A stretch of DNA of 8,108 nt from an uncultured Planctomycetaceae bacterium (GTDB taxonomy: Bacteria > Planctomycetota > Planctomycetia > Pirellulales > Pirellulaceae), in assembly GCA_903921945.1 (NCBI GenBank), contig CAIXSC010000937.1, positions 1 through 8,108 of the forward strand, read 5' to 3'. Shown here piece after piece: positions 1 to 6,300 of this stretch; positions within the stretch are counted from its first letter, which is position 1; each line of letters opens with the position of its first letter. The position numbers and the translations under genes were made by a program. Below the pieces are notes generated by a model. The model was given only the letters and a program-made list of their open reading frames with translations, had not been told where the DNA came from and did not search any database.

Positions 1-93
1 CGGCTCGGCGGTAAACGAGTTTGCGGTAAACGTCGGCGGGCGATTCATGCTCGTCAGCGATCAACGAGGAGTTCTTCGTTTACCGCCGAGCCG
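1..93. repeat. 18-bp perfect inverted repeat with 57-bp loop
   Basis: Bases 1-18 (CGGCTCGGCGGTAAACGA) are the exact reverse complement of bases 76-93. The decamer GCGGTAAACG inside the left arm (8-17) occurs again in direct orientation at 23-32, so the right arm could pair with either copy. The repeat starts at the window edge and may extend further left. It lies in non-coding DNA downstream of the minus-strand oxidoreductase gene. It could be a long stem-loop, a small mobile-element relic or a protein-binding array; nothing seen separates these. Confidence 0.75.
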
Positions 94-111
94 AAGGCGA
101 CGGCCGGGCCA

Positions 112-197
112 CAAGCAACGATTCGCTCGTGCGGCGCCAATCGCAAGAATGCAAGCCACGATCGGCTCGTTCGGCGCCGATCGCAAGAATGCAAGCC
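112..197. repeat. 40-bp tandem repeat, about two copies
   Basis: Copy one spans 112-151 and copy two 152-191. They match at 35 of 40 positions by eye. The start of a third copy (CAAGCC, 192-197) then diverges. Each unit contains GGCGCC and the string ATCGCAAGAATG. No coding frame through it looks convincing. It sits in the same non-coding stretch as the 18-bp inverted repeat. Confidence 0.75.
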
Positions 198-250
198 GCC
201 ATTTGCACCTGCAACGCCGGTTTGGGTGCCGTCCCCGATAACGTTGGCGA

Positions 251-265
251 CGAGCGAACCGCTCG
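251..265 (-). terminator. Short GC hairpin after the oxidoreductase stop codon
   Basis: CGAGCG and CGCTCG form a six-base-pair stem around a three-base loop, beginning 9 bases downstream of the minus-strand TGA at 275-277. No T-run follows on the minus strand, so it is not a canonical intrinsic terminator. It may protect the 3' end or be incidental in GC-rich DNA. Confidence 0.25.
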
Positions 266-274
266 ATGGCGGCG

Positions 275-1807
275 TCAGGTGACTTCGATGTCGACTTGCT
301 GGATCGCGTTTCGGCCGGACTTGGGAAAAGGTCGCGGCATCGGCTGCGCAATGCCCTGGCTGTCAATCGTGCGGCAACGCAGTTCGTACTTGCCCGGCTT
401 GAGGTCCCGCAGAACGGTCGCCCAATGAGCGAGCGAGTAGCGCATAGGCCACGCGATCGGGCGCCGCGATGGCGTGTCGAAGCCGCGAGTGTTTTCCGGA
501 ATCTGTTTCCCAGGAAGGGACGGAAACGATGCGGGCGCCGGCAACAACGTCGCGTCCTGCCACGGAGCCGAACGGTAATGCGGGTCGTGCGCCGGCCAAG
601 GTTCGCCGGCAGGCCGCAGCCAGACCTGCACCTTCGACAGCCCCGAGATGCCCACCTGCGCCATCCCCGTCAGCGGCAACGGCTCGCCCGCTTTCGCTTT
701 CGCCGAAAACGATACGAACCGGGCGAACGTCTTCATCCAACTGTCGACATCGTTGTTTCCATCCGCATACGTATCGTTGGCGAACGGTGCGTTTGTTAAC
801 ACCACGCGTTGCAGCCATTTGACCGACTTGAATCCATACGCTTCCGGCACCAGCATCCGCACCGGTCCGCCGCGTTTTCCGGTGAGCCAATCGCCGTTGA
901 GCTTGTAACACAGCAGCACCGGATGTTCGCCTGGCGGATCCTCCAACACGCGGCCAATCGGCAGCGAGCTGCGGAACATCTGCTTTGGATCGTCGTTGTG
1001 GTACCCGTAGTAAAACAGGCGGCGAACGTTCTCTTTCGGCTTGGCGAGCCAAACGACTTCGCGGAGCGGCACGCCTTCCCATAACCCCATCCCCAACGGC
1101 GCGCCGCCATTGTTACACGTCATGATCTTCGGCACTCGCACCGCGTGCTGTTCCGCGAGTTTCAACAACGCGGCGAAGTCCAGGGCCGTGCCCTTGTCAC
1201 GCGACAGCGGGTTGTCCAGCTTGGCGTTCGAGTCCGGATCCGCGATGACTTCAAGCTTCCAGGAATCGCGGGTCAAACCGATCTCCGTCAGTTTCTCTGG
1301 CGGGTGTTTGTAGGGCAGCGGCGTGCCCCGCTCGACCGTGCCGAAGTCGTCTTGCGGCGTGAAATAGACCAGTTTGGCGACCAGCGGCGCCAGCAGCTTT
1401 TCAGTGTCGGCATTCGCGGCCGCTGCGGCCGAGTCGCCTTCGGCCGCGAACACCGCCGCCTGGTCCAGCATCGGCAATGCGGCCAGGGATAAGCCGGCCG
1501 CCAAAAAATGCCGTCGCGTCGCGCGAAGATGATCCCAAGCCAGCGCTTGTGCCACCGCCGCCGGCGGCGTGGTTGTCCGCCGTCCGGCAGCCTGGGACGG
1601 TGATGCGGTTGGGTCGGATGCGGTTGGGACGGATGAGGTTCGGTCGGACGCGGTTCGGTCGGACGCGGTTAGATTCGAAGCGATTTCGTCCCACGCGGTT
1701 TGATGGGACGCGGTTCGGTCCGATGCGGGCAACCCCGCTTCCAGGGGAAAGCCGGCGGCAGGCGACGATGGCAGACGGCTCAGACGGCTCGGCGGAATCC
1801 GCGACAT
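275..1807 (-). CDS. Sulfite oxidase-family molybdopterin-dependent oxidoreductase, Tat-exported
   Basis: This 510-residue protein reads as a periplasmic molybdenum-cofactor oxidoreductase of the sulfite oxidase/YedY superfamily. A twin-arginine signal is visible at residues 97-122 (TRRHFLAAG, then a hydrophobic stretch ending near AAEG). The cofactor domain covers roughly 170-340. Cys231, in TCNNGG, is the expected molybdenum ligand. LWEGVPLREV (242-251) and the segment GGPVRMLVPEAYGFKSVKW (313-331) are family-typical. Residues 375-510 (VQVWLRP, PGKYELRCRTID) resemble the C-terminal dimerisation domain. The ATG at 1807 is preferred because AGGA lies nine bases upstream. This leaves an odd extension of about 95 residues ahead of the twin arginines, made by a 15-bp repeat. 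A GTG at 1555 would give a normal Tat leader (426 residues) but lacks a ribosome-binding site. The true substrate is unknown; CNNG differs from the CAGN of animal sulfite oxidase. It is divergent from lutA. Confidence 0.9.
   Translation of the reverse strand: MSRIPPSRLSRLPSSPAAGFPLEAGLPASDRTASHQTAWDEIASNLTASDRTASDRTSSVPTASDPTASPSQAAGRRTTTPPAAVAQALAWDHLRATRRHFLAAGLSLAALPMLDQAAVFAAEGDSAAAAANADTEKLLAPLVAKLVYFTPQDDFGTVERGTPLPYKHPPEKLTEIGLTRDSWKLEVIADPDSNAKLDNPLSRDKGTALDFAALLKLAEQHAVRVPKIMTCNNGGAPLGMGLWEGVPLREVVWLAKPKENVRRLFYYGYHNDDPKQMFRSSLPIGRVLEDPPGEHPVLLCYKLNGDWLTGKRGGPVRMLVPEAYGFKSVKWLQRVVLTNAPFANDTYADGNNDVDSWMKTFARFVSFSAKAKAGEPLPLTGMAQVGISGLSKVQVWLRPAGEPWPAHDPHYRSAPWQDATLLPAPASFPSLPGKQIPENTRGFDTPSRRPIAWPMRYSLAHWATVLRDLKPGKYELRCRTIDSQGIAQPMPRPFPKSGRNAIQQVDIEVT
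1601..1730. repeat. 15-bp minisatellite, about 8 units
   Basis: A GCGGTT core (variants GAGGTT, GCGATT and GCGGGC) recurs exactly every 15 bases on the plus strand, at 1605, 1620, 1635, 1650, 1665, 1680, 1695, 1710 and 1725. The best-conserved unit reads AACCGCGTCCGACCG on the minus strand. The period is a multiple of three, and the oxidoreductase frame stays open through it, giving degenerate TASDR/TASDP pentapeptides at about residues 28-71. It lies either in the N-terminal extension of that protein or, if translation starts at 1555, in its leader. Confidence 0.9.
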
Positions 1808-1816
1808 GGCAATGCG

Positions 1817-1820
1817 TCCT
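1817..1820 (-). promoter_or_regulatory. Ribosome-binding site supporting the 1807 start
   Basis: On the minus strand AGGA precedes the ATG at 1807 by nine bases. The competing in-frame GTG at 1555 is preceded only by a GCC/GGC-rich run without a purine-rich Shine-Dalgarno sequence. This favours the longer protein. Confidence 0.5.
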
Positions 1821-1880
1821 GAATCCGAACGAAACGGGTGGAGACGGCCGGCAAGCGGCCGACCGCCGCCTGCGAAAACC

Positions 1881-1899
1881 TTGACTTGGTGCCTATACT
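1881..1899 (+). promoter_or_regulatory. Possible promoter elements ahead of lutA
   Basis: TTGACT (1881-1886) and TATACT (1894-1899) resemble -35 and -10 hexamers and stand out in GC-rich surroundings. They are separated by only seven bases, too close to be used together by a sigma-70 holoenzyme. TATACT alone could be a -10 with a poor -35. Just upstream, CGGCCG at 1845-1850 and 1856-1861 forms a six-base inverted repeat with a five-base centre, a conceivable operator. No regulator gene is in the window. Confidence 0.25.
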
Positions 1900-2026
1900 C
1901 TAACCAGTCCCTTCGCGGTCTGCGCGCGTTCCGCCGCGGCTGCCACCGGCGTGGGACCGGCGGGCCGCCGCGAACCGGGCGGCTCGAACCGAAGCCGAGA
2001 GATTCGCGGATGGAAGTCGAGCCTTC

Positions 2027-2812
2027 ATGCCACGCGTCGGTTTGTTCGTGCCGTGTTACATCGACCAGTTTTACCCGGACGTCGGCATGGCGACCGTGGA
2101 ACTGCTCGAACGCTTCGGCTGCGAGGTGGAGTTCCCCGAGGCTCAAACCTGCTGTGGCCAACCGATGGCCAACACGGGGTGCGTCGCTGAAGCCCGGCCG
2201 CTCGCGGCCCGCTTTGTCGACATCTTCTCCGAATACGACCATGTGGTCTGTCCGTCGGGAAGTTGCACGGCGATGGTGCGGCATCACTACGAGGAGTACT
2301 TTCCCGCTGACGGCGGCGAACACGAGCGGTTCGAGCAGCTTCGGCAGCGGGTCTTTGAACTCTCCGAGTACTTGGTCGACGTCCTGGGTGTGCAATCGAT
2401 CCGAGGACGCTTTCCCTATCGAGTTGGACTGCATCAGAGCTGCCACGGGCTGCGCGAGTTGCGGCTGGGAAGTTCCAGCGAAGTCGTCGGTCCGGCATTC
2501 AGCAAAACGCGGCAACTACTCGCGTCGCTCGAGGGAATCGAGCTGGTCACGCTGACTCGGCCGGACGAATGTTGCGGATTCGGCGGCACCTTCGCAGTGA
2601 ACGAAGAGGCCGTTTCCTGCATGATGGGGCTCGATCGGTTGCATGATCATGAACAAGCCGGGACGCAGGTGCTCACCGCGAACGACATGTCGTGCCTGAT
2701 GCACTTGCAAGGATTGATCCTACGAAAGCGAAAACCGATGCGAGTCATGCACCTGGCCGAAATCCTGGCCGGCCGCCCCGGCCCCGCCGAAACGGCGAGC
2801 GCCGGCCGCTGA
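2027..2812 (+). CDS. lutA: LutA/LldE-type (Fe-S)-binding lactate utilisation protein
   Basis: This 261-residue protein has the two cysteine-rich CCG domains of the LutA/LldE (YkgE) family, which are related to the heterodisulfide reductase HdrB and glycolate oxidase GlpF-type subunits. The first motif set is C10, C42-C43 (TCCGQP) and C75/C80 (CPSGSC). The second is C139 (HQSCH), C182-C183 (ECCGFGG) and C223 (DMSCLMHL). These cysteines are expected to hold an iron-sulfur cluster. With LutB and LutC the protein oxidises L-lactate to pyruvate in Bacillus subtilis, probably as a cytoplasmic or membrane-associated complex. Length is close to that of known LutA proteins (about 240). The ATG at 2027 directly precedes the conserved RVGLFVPCYID start; GGAAG lies ten bases upstream. 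The gene is separated from lutB by 91 bases, in which the decamer around the lutA stop (2805-2814) is repeated at 2839-2848. It is the first gene of the operon. Confidence 0.93.
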   Translation: MPRVGLFVPCYIDQFYPDVGMATVELLERFGCEVEFPEAQTCCGQPMANTGCVAEARPLAARFVDIFSEYDHVVCPSGSCTAMVRHHYEEYFPADGGEHERFEQLRQRVFELSEYLVDVLGVQSIRGRFPYRVGLHQSCHGLRELRLGSSSEVVGPAFSKTRQLLASLEGIELVTLTRPDECCGFGGTFAVNEEAVSCMMGLDRLHDHEQAGTQVLTANDMSCLMHLQGLILRKRKPMRVMHLAEILAGRPGPAETASAGR

Positions 2813-2903
2813 CCGCTACACGACACTGGCGGCCATCAGCCGCTGACCACCGTTCCAATCGTCTTGCGATTCACGTTCGCACCGTCCGCACTGGAGTTCG
2901 AGT

Positions 2904-4289
2904 ATGGCCACCATCGATCTGCCTGTGATTCACGCGAAGGCTGCCGACGCGTTCACCAAGAACGATGCCCGGGCCCATTGGCACGACCAAGCGCTCTGGT
3001 TCATTCGCGTGAAGCGCGATCGACTGGTCCATGCTTTGCCGGAATGGGAAACGCTGCGCGAGCGAGCCTCGGCGATCAAGCAGCACATGATCTCGCGACT
3101 AGCCGATTACCTCGAGCAATTCGAACGGGAAGCGACCCGTCACGGCGCGATTGTCCACTGGGCGGCGGACGCCGCCGAGCACAACCAGATCATGCTCGGC
3201 ATTCTCCAGCGGCATCAAGTCAAACGCGTTGCCAAAAGCAAATCGATGCTCACCGAGGAATGCCATCTCAACCCGTTCCTGGAGCGGCATGGTATCGAAG
3301 TGGTCGATACCGACTTGGGCGAGTGGATCGTGCAACTGCGGGGTGAAACGCCGAGCCACATCGTGCTGCCGGCGATTCATATCAAGAAGGAAGAAGTGGG
3401 CGAACTGTTCCACGAGAAGCTCGGCACCCGCGCCGGCGCGACCGACCCCAATTATTTGGCCGGCGCCGCCCGCGACCGCTTGCGGGATGTGTTCCTCGAT
3501 TGCCAAGCCGGCATTACCGGCGTGAATTTCGCGATCGCCGAGACGGGCGGATTTGTGGTGTGTACGAACGAGGGCAACGCTGATCTGGGAGCCTCGCTAC
3601 CCAAAGTCCATATCGCCTGCATGGGGCTGGAGAAGTTGATTCCGCGAGCCGCCGACCTGGGCGTGTTCCTGCGGTTGCTCGGCCGTTCGGCAACGGGCCA
3701 GCCGATCACGGCGTACAGTTCGCACTTCCACGGACCGATGCCGGGCGGCGAGCTGCACATTATCCTGGTCGATAATGGCCGGAGCCAAATCCTGGGCAGT
3801 GAGGATTATCGCCGGTCGCTGCACTGCATTCGCTGCGGCGCCTGCATGAACACCTGCCCGGTCTATCGGCGCAGCGGCGGCCACAGTTACGGCGCGACCG
3901 TGCCTGGGCCGATCGGTTCCATTCTCAATCCGGCCCGCGACCCCGGAAAATACTCGACGCTGCCGTACGCTTGCAGCCTGTGCGCGTCGTGTACCGACGT
4001 GTGCCCGGTGAAGATCAATTTGCACGAGCAATTATTGACGTGGCGCCGCGATATCGCCGCTCGCGGCTATCTCAGTTGGTCGAAACGAGTCGCCATGAAA
4101 TGGGGCTCGTATGTGCTCAACCGACCCAAGCTGTACGCCATGGCGGGCCGAGTCGGCCGGACAACGCTGCGTTGGCTGCCTCGATTCCTGGTTTACGGTC
4201 CGTGGAACGCGTGGGGCAAGCAACGCGACTTGCCGCCACCGCCGAAACGCAGTTTTCGCGACGAGTTTCGCAGGCGGAAAACCCGATGA
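2904..4289 (+). CDS. lutB: LutB/LldF-type iron-sulfur lactate utilisation protein
   Basis: This is a 461-residue LutB/LldF (YkgF) homologue. The N-terminal two thirds (about 60-300) form the LUD domain shared with LutC, including TGVNFAIAETGGFVVCTNEGN (about 205-225). A ferredoxin-like segment follows with two cysteine clusters. C308-x2-C311-x2-C314-x3-C318-P and C357-x2-C360-x2-C363-x3-C367-P are both intact and should hold two [4Fe-4S] clusters for electron transfer from lactate. The C-terminal tail (about 380-461) is basic and proline-containing, usual for the family. No transmembrane helix is obvious. GGAG lies seven bases before the ATG and fixes the start. The stop codon overlaps the lutC start as ATGA, so translational coupling is expected. 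Electron acceptor and physiological substrate (L-lactate or another 2-hydroxy acid) are inferred from the family. Confidence 0.95.
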   Translation: MATIDLPVIHAKAADAFTKNDARAHWHDQALWFIRVKRDRLVHALPEWETLRERASAIKQHMISRLADYLEQFEREATRHGAIVHWAADAAEHNQIMLGILQRHQVKRVAKSKSMLTEECHLNPFLERHGIEVVDTDLGEWIVQLRGETPSHIVLPAIHIKKEEVGELFHEKLGTRAGATDPNYLAGAARDRLRDVFLDCQAGITGVNFAIAETGGFVVCTNEGNADLGASLPKVHIACMGLEKLIPRAADLGVFLRLLGRSATGQPITAYSSHFHGPMPGGELHIILVDNGRSQILGSEDYRRSLHCIRCGACMNTCPVYRRSGGHSYGATVPGPIGSILNPARDPGKYSTLPYACSLCASCTDVCPVKINLHEQLLTWRRDIAARGYLSWSKRVAMKWGSYVLNRPKLYAMAGRVGRTTLRWLPRFLVYGPWNAWGKQRDLPPPPKRSFRDEFRRRKTR

Positions 4290-4873
4290 GTTCCAAAGCC
4301 GAAATCCTGTCCCGCATCCGCCGCCACACCCTCGAACCGTCGCCGCTGCCGGCGCTCGATGGCGAGTGGATCGCGTTCGCCGACCGCCAAGCCCAGTTCA
4401 CGCAAGTCGTCACGGGCGTAGGCGGACAGGTCCGAGTTCGCGATCCGCGACAGTCGCTGAGCGAACTGCTGTTGGCGCTGCCCTGCATGGAAAACGCGGC
4501 GCAGGTCGTCTGCACGCTGCCCGATGTGCGGTTGGGCAACGCGTCGCTGGACGACTTTCCCACGCCACAGTCGTTGGCGGCGGTCGATGTCGCGATCCTG
4601 CCCGGCGAGTTCGCTGTGGCGGAGAACGGAGCCGTATGGGTGACCGACCGCGGCCTGCGGCATCGAGCGATTTACTTCATCACCCAACATCTGGTGCTGG
4701 TCGTGCCGCGGGGCGAGATCATCGACCAGATGCATCAAGCCTACGATCGGCTGCGATTCGACAGACCAGGATATGGACTCTTCATCTCCGGCCCGTCGAA
4801 GACCGCCGACATCGAACAATCGCTCGTCATCGGAGCCCACGGCCCACGCTCGCTCACCGTCGTGCTCGAGTGA
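4286..4873 (+). CDS. lutC: LutC-type LUD domain protein
   Basis: This 195-residue protein is made almost entirely of a LUD domain and corresponds to LutC/YkgG. The diagnostic C-terminal motif GPSKTADIEQSLVIGAHGP lies at residues 169-187. GEFAVAENGAVWV (107-119) is the glycine-rich core expected upstream. It is somewhat shorter than the LutC proteins of B. subtilis or E. coli (about 230-240 residues), with most of the difference between the N-terminal helix (SKAEILSRIRR) and the core. The start is placed at the ATG that overlaps the lutB stop by four bases. Frames extending further upstream would overlap lutB extensively and lack similarity. LutC is needed with LutA and LutB for lactate oxidation, but its precise catalytic contribution is not established. 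No lactate permease or LutR-type regulator lies next to the operon here. Confidence 0.93.
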   Translation: MSSKAEILSRIRRHTLEPSPLPALDGEWIAFADRQAQFTQVVTGVGGQVRVRDPRQSLSELLLALPCMENAAQVVCTLPDVRLGNASLDDFPTPQSLAAVDVAILPGEFAVAENGAVWVTDRGLRHRAIYFITQHLVLVVPRGEIIDQMHQAYDRLRFDRPGYGLFISGPSKTADIEQSLVIGAHGPRSLTVVLE

Positions 4874-4889
4874 ACGCCAACGCCAGCCA

Positions 4890-4937
4890 CGGGCGGCCAC
4901 TAGCGGCCCTCGTCGTGTCGGGCCCCGCTGCCGCCCG
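4890..4937 (+). terminator. Candidate hairpin terminator of the lut operon
   Basis: CGGGCGGC (4890-4897) and GCCGCCCG (4930-4937) are perfect complements. Inside the loop, GGCCC (4905-4909) can pair with GGGCC (4920-4924). The structure begins 16 bases after the lutC stop. There is no T-run, so it is a weak intrinsic-terminator candidate. Confidence 0.3.
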
Positions 4938-5095
4938 GTGACTTTGGCGAAAAACCAGCGATTGCGGCCGAGCGTCAGGGAAACCGGTCCGCCATGCTTG
5001 GCGACCTGGTGGTTGCCCCGATCGGATTGCGCCGCTTCTTGGGCGTGTCCTCCGAGGTTTATCGCGTTCATGCCTGGCGCCGTCACGTCGGTCGC

Positions 5096-5124
5096 GTGAC
5101 AAATCGGTAGTTTGCGGCGATAAT
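5096..5124 (+). promoter_or_regulatory. Sigma-70-like promoter of the VWA-exbB-exbD operon
   Basis: GTGACA (5096-5101) and GATAAT (5119-5124) match the TTGACA and TATAAT consensus at five of six positions each, with an ideal 17-base spacer. Transcription would begin near 5131. That leaves a leader of about 95 bases before the GTG at 5227 and almost none before the alternative GTG at 5140. Confidence 0.6.
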
Positions 5125-5213
5125 CCTCATCCGTCGGCAGTGGGGATTCGTTCCCTGCCAGTCCCTGCCGAGCGGTCCGGCGACGTCCCGCTTTCTTTTC
5201 CCAACGCTCGCAC

Positions 5214-5220
5214 GAGGGTG
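5214..5220 (+). promoter_or_regulatory. Ribosome-binding site deciding the VWA gene start
   Basis: GAGGGTG ends six bases before the GTG at 5227, with its GAGG core nine bases away. The longer in-frame option, GTG at 5140, has no purine-rich sequence upstream and would start about nine bases after the predicted transcription start. Confidence 0.55.
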
Positions 5221-5226
5221 GCGCAC

Positions 5227-6246
5227 GTGGCTTCGCTCTTCGGTACTTCGCGGCAGGAAACGCTCAACGAATCGTTACGCGATCCGTTTCCGCCACCGCG
5301 TCGTTGGAGTATCCGGGTTTGGTGGGACGAGACGGCCGCGTCGTTGCTCGCGACCATCGCCGCCGCGCTGCTGTGTCTCCTGATCGCGTACCTGTGGCAG
5401 CGTGTCGTGCCGCCACCAGCGAAAGTCGGCGAGGAATCGATTTCGGTGATGCCGATCACGCTCGGTTCCGGCACCGAGCTTGGTCCGCCGGACTCAAGTG
5501 GCGGTGGCGGTGGTGGCGGCGGCGCGACGACGCCCGTGCAAGGCAACGAGACGACGGCCGACAACGAGGCCACTCGCGATCTGGGCACCGTCCAGCAGCA
5601 GGATTTGCAGGCCAACACGCGGCTGGCGGCGGCGGATCCCGGAGCCGCGTATCAGGCCAGTCCCGAACGGCTCGCGCGGATGCGGGCGATCATCGACGAA
5701 CTGGAACGTTCCGGCCAGAAGATCCAGGAATTGGGCCGTGGATCGCTCGCCGGCATCTTCAAGATCGATCCGCATATCAAGAGCGTCGTGTTCGTCATGG
5801 ACCGGTCCGCGAGCATGGGTTGGGGCCAAGCCTTGGAACGAGTTAAAGCCGAGCTGGCCTACGGCTTGCAGGAATTGAAACCCGACCAGTCGTTCGGCGT
5901 CATTTTTTTCGACCACACCGAAGAGACATTGGAGCCGAACTTTCGCCTTTTACCGGCAACCACGGATAACGTCGAACGCACCAAGACGTGGATGGAGTCG
6001 GTACATCCTCGAGGCGGAACCATGCCGGCCGAAGCCATGAAAATGGCGATCGACGCCGGACCGCAGTTGGTGGTGCTGCTGTCCGACGGCGAATTCGACC
6101 CGTTCTCGGTTTCCATGATCACTCAACACAATCAAAACCGTCGGGATAAAAAATGCCGTATCGATTGCGTGGGTCTTAGCGACATCATCGTGACGCTCAG
6201 CGATATCGCGAAGCAAAATGGCGGCTCTTATCGTATGGCCCGCTAA
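5227..6246 (+). CDS. Membrane-anchored VWA domain protein
   Basis: Read from the GTG at 5227 the protein has 339 residues; a GTG at 5140 would add 29. A basic, proline-rich N-terminus (FPPPRRWSIR) precedes one transmembrane helix at about 37-59, which predicts a cytoplasmic N-terminus and a periplasmic body. A flexible linker follows, with eight consecutive glycines (92-99) and Gln/Asn/Thr-rich sequence to about 140, then a helical segment (145-170). The VWA domain occupies about 185-335. Its metal-ion-dependent adhesion site looks intact: D192-x-S194-x-S196 (DRSASM), T265 (RGGTMP) and D287 (LLSDGE). Such domains bind protein partners through a divalent metal. C310 and C314 could form a disulfide. 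The next gene is an ExbB homologue 54 bases on. The single-helix, long-linker, periplasmic-domain layout resembles TonB/TolA topology, though the helix lacks TonB's histidine. Binding partner and function are unknown. Confidence 0.88.
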   Translation: MASLFGTSRQETLNESLRDPFPPPRRWSIRVWWDETAASLLATIAAALLCLLIAYLWQRVVPPPAKVGEESISVMPITLGSGTELGPPDSSGGGGGGGGATTPVQGNETTADNEATRDLGTVQQQDLQANTRLAAADPGAAYQASPERLARMRAIIDELERSGQKIQELGRGSLAGIFKIDPHIKSVVFVMDRSASMGWGQALERVKAELAYGLQELKPDQSFGVIFFDHTEETLEPNFRLLPATTDNVERTKTWMESVHPRGGTMPAEAMKMAIDAGPQLVVLLSDGEFDPFSVSMITQHNQNRRDKKCRIDCVGLSDIIVTLSDIAKQNGGSYRMAR

Positions 6247-6300
6247 CGCGACACGACACGACGACATTAGGCACCGAAAGCAACCAGGAACTACAGCGCT

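Larger units (their letters stand above)
4874..5226. other. Intergenic region between lutC and the VWA gene
   Basis: These 353 bases hold a GC-rich inverted repeat just after lutC (4890-4937), a sigma-70-like promoter (5096-5124) and the presumed leader of the VWA gene. Small frames exist: plus 4938-5099 (54 codons, GTG start), plus 4994-5110 (39 codons, ATG) and a minus frame entering at 5086. None has a ribosome-binding site plus a recognisable product, so I call no gene here. Confidence 0.6.

Noticed and set aside
61..366. Minus-strand 101-codon frame in the left non-coding region
   Set aside because: It overlaps the 3' end of the oxidoreductase gene, runs through both repeats, and gives an arginine-rich product without motifs.
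1601..1730. CRISPR array
   Set aside because: The 15-bp units are contiguous and degenerate, with no spacers and no cas genes nearby.
1808..2515. Upstream extension of the minus-strand oxidoreductase frame to 2515
   Set aside because: It would run antisense through lutA, a clear gene with conserved cysteine motifs. The added residues are low-complexity and unlike any Tat enzyme leader.
2805..2848. 10-bp direct repeat GCCGCTGACC at the lutA stop and 34 bases later
   Set aside because: It is short and GC-rich; two copies in this context are easily chance and no structure links them.
4193..5086. Minus-strand open frame of 297 codons opposite lutC
   Set aside because: It is antisense to lutC and the end of lutB. 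Open antisense frames are common in high-GC genes and its product shows no recognisable domain.
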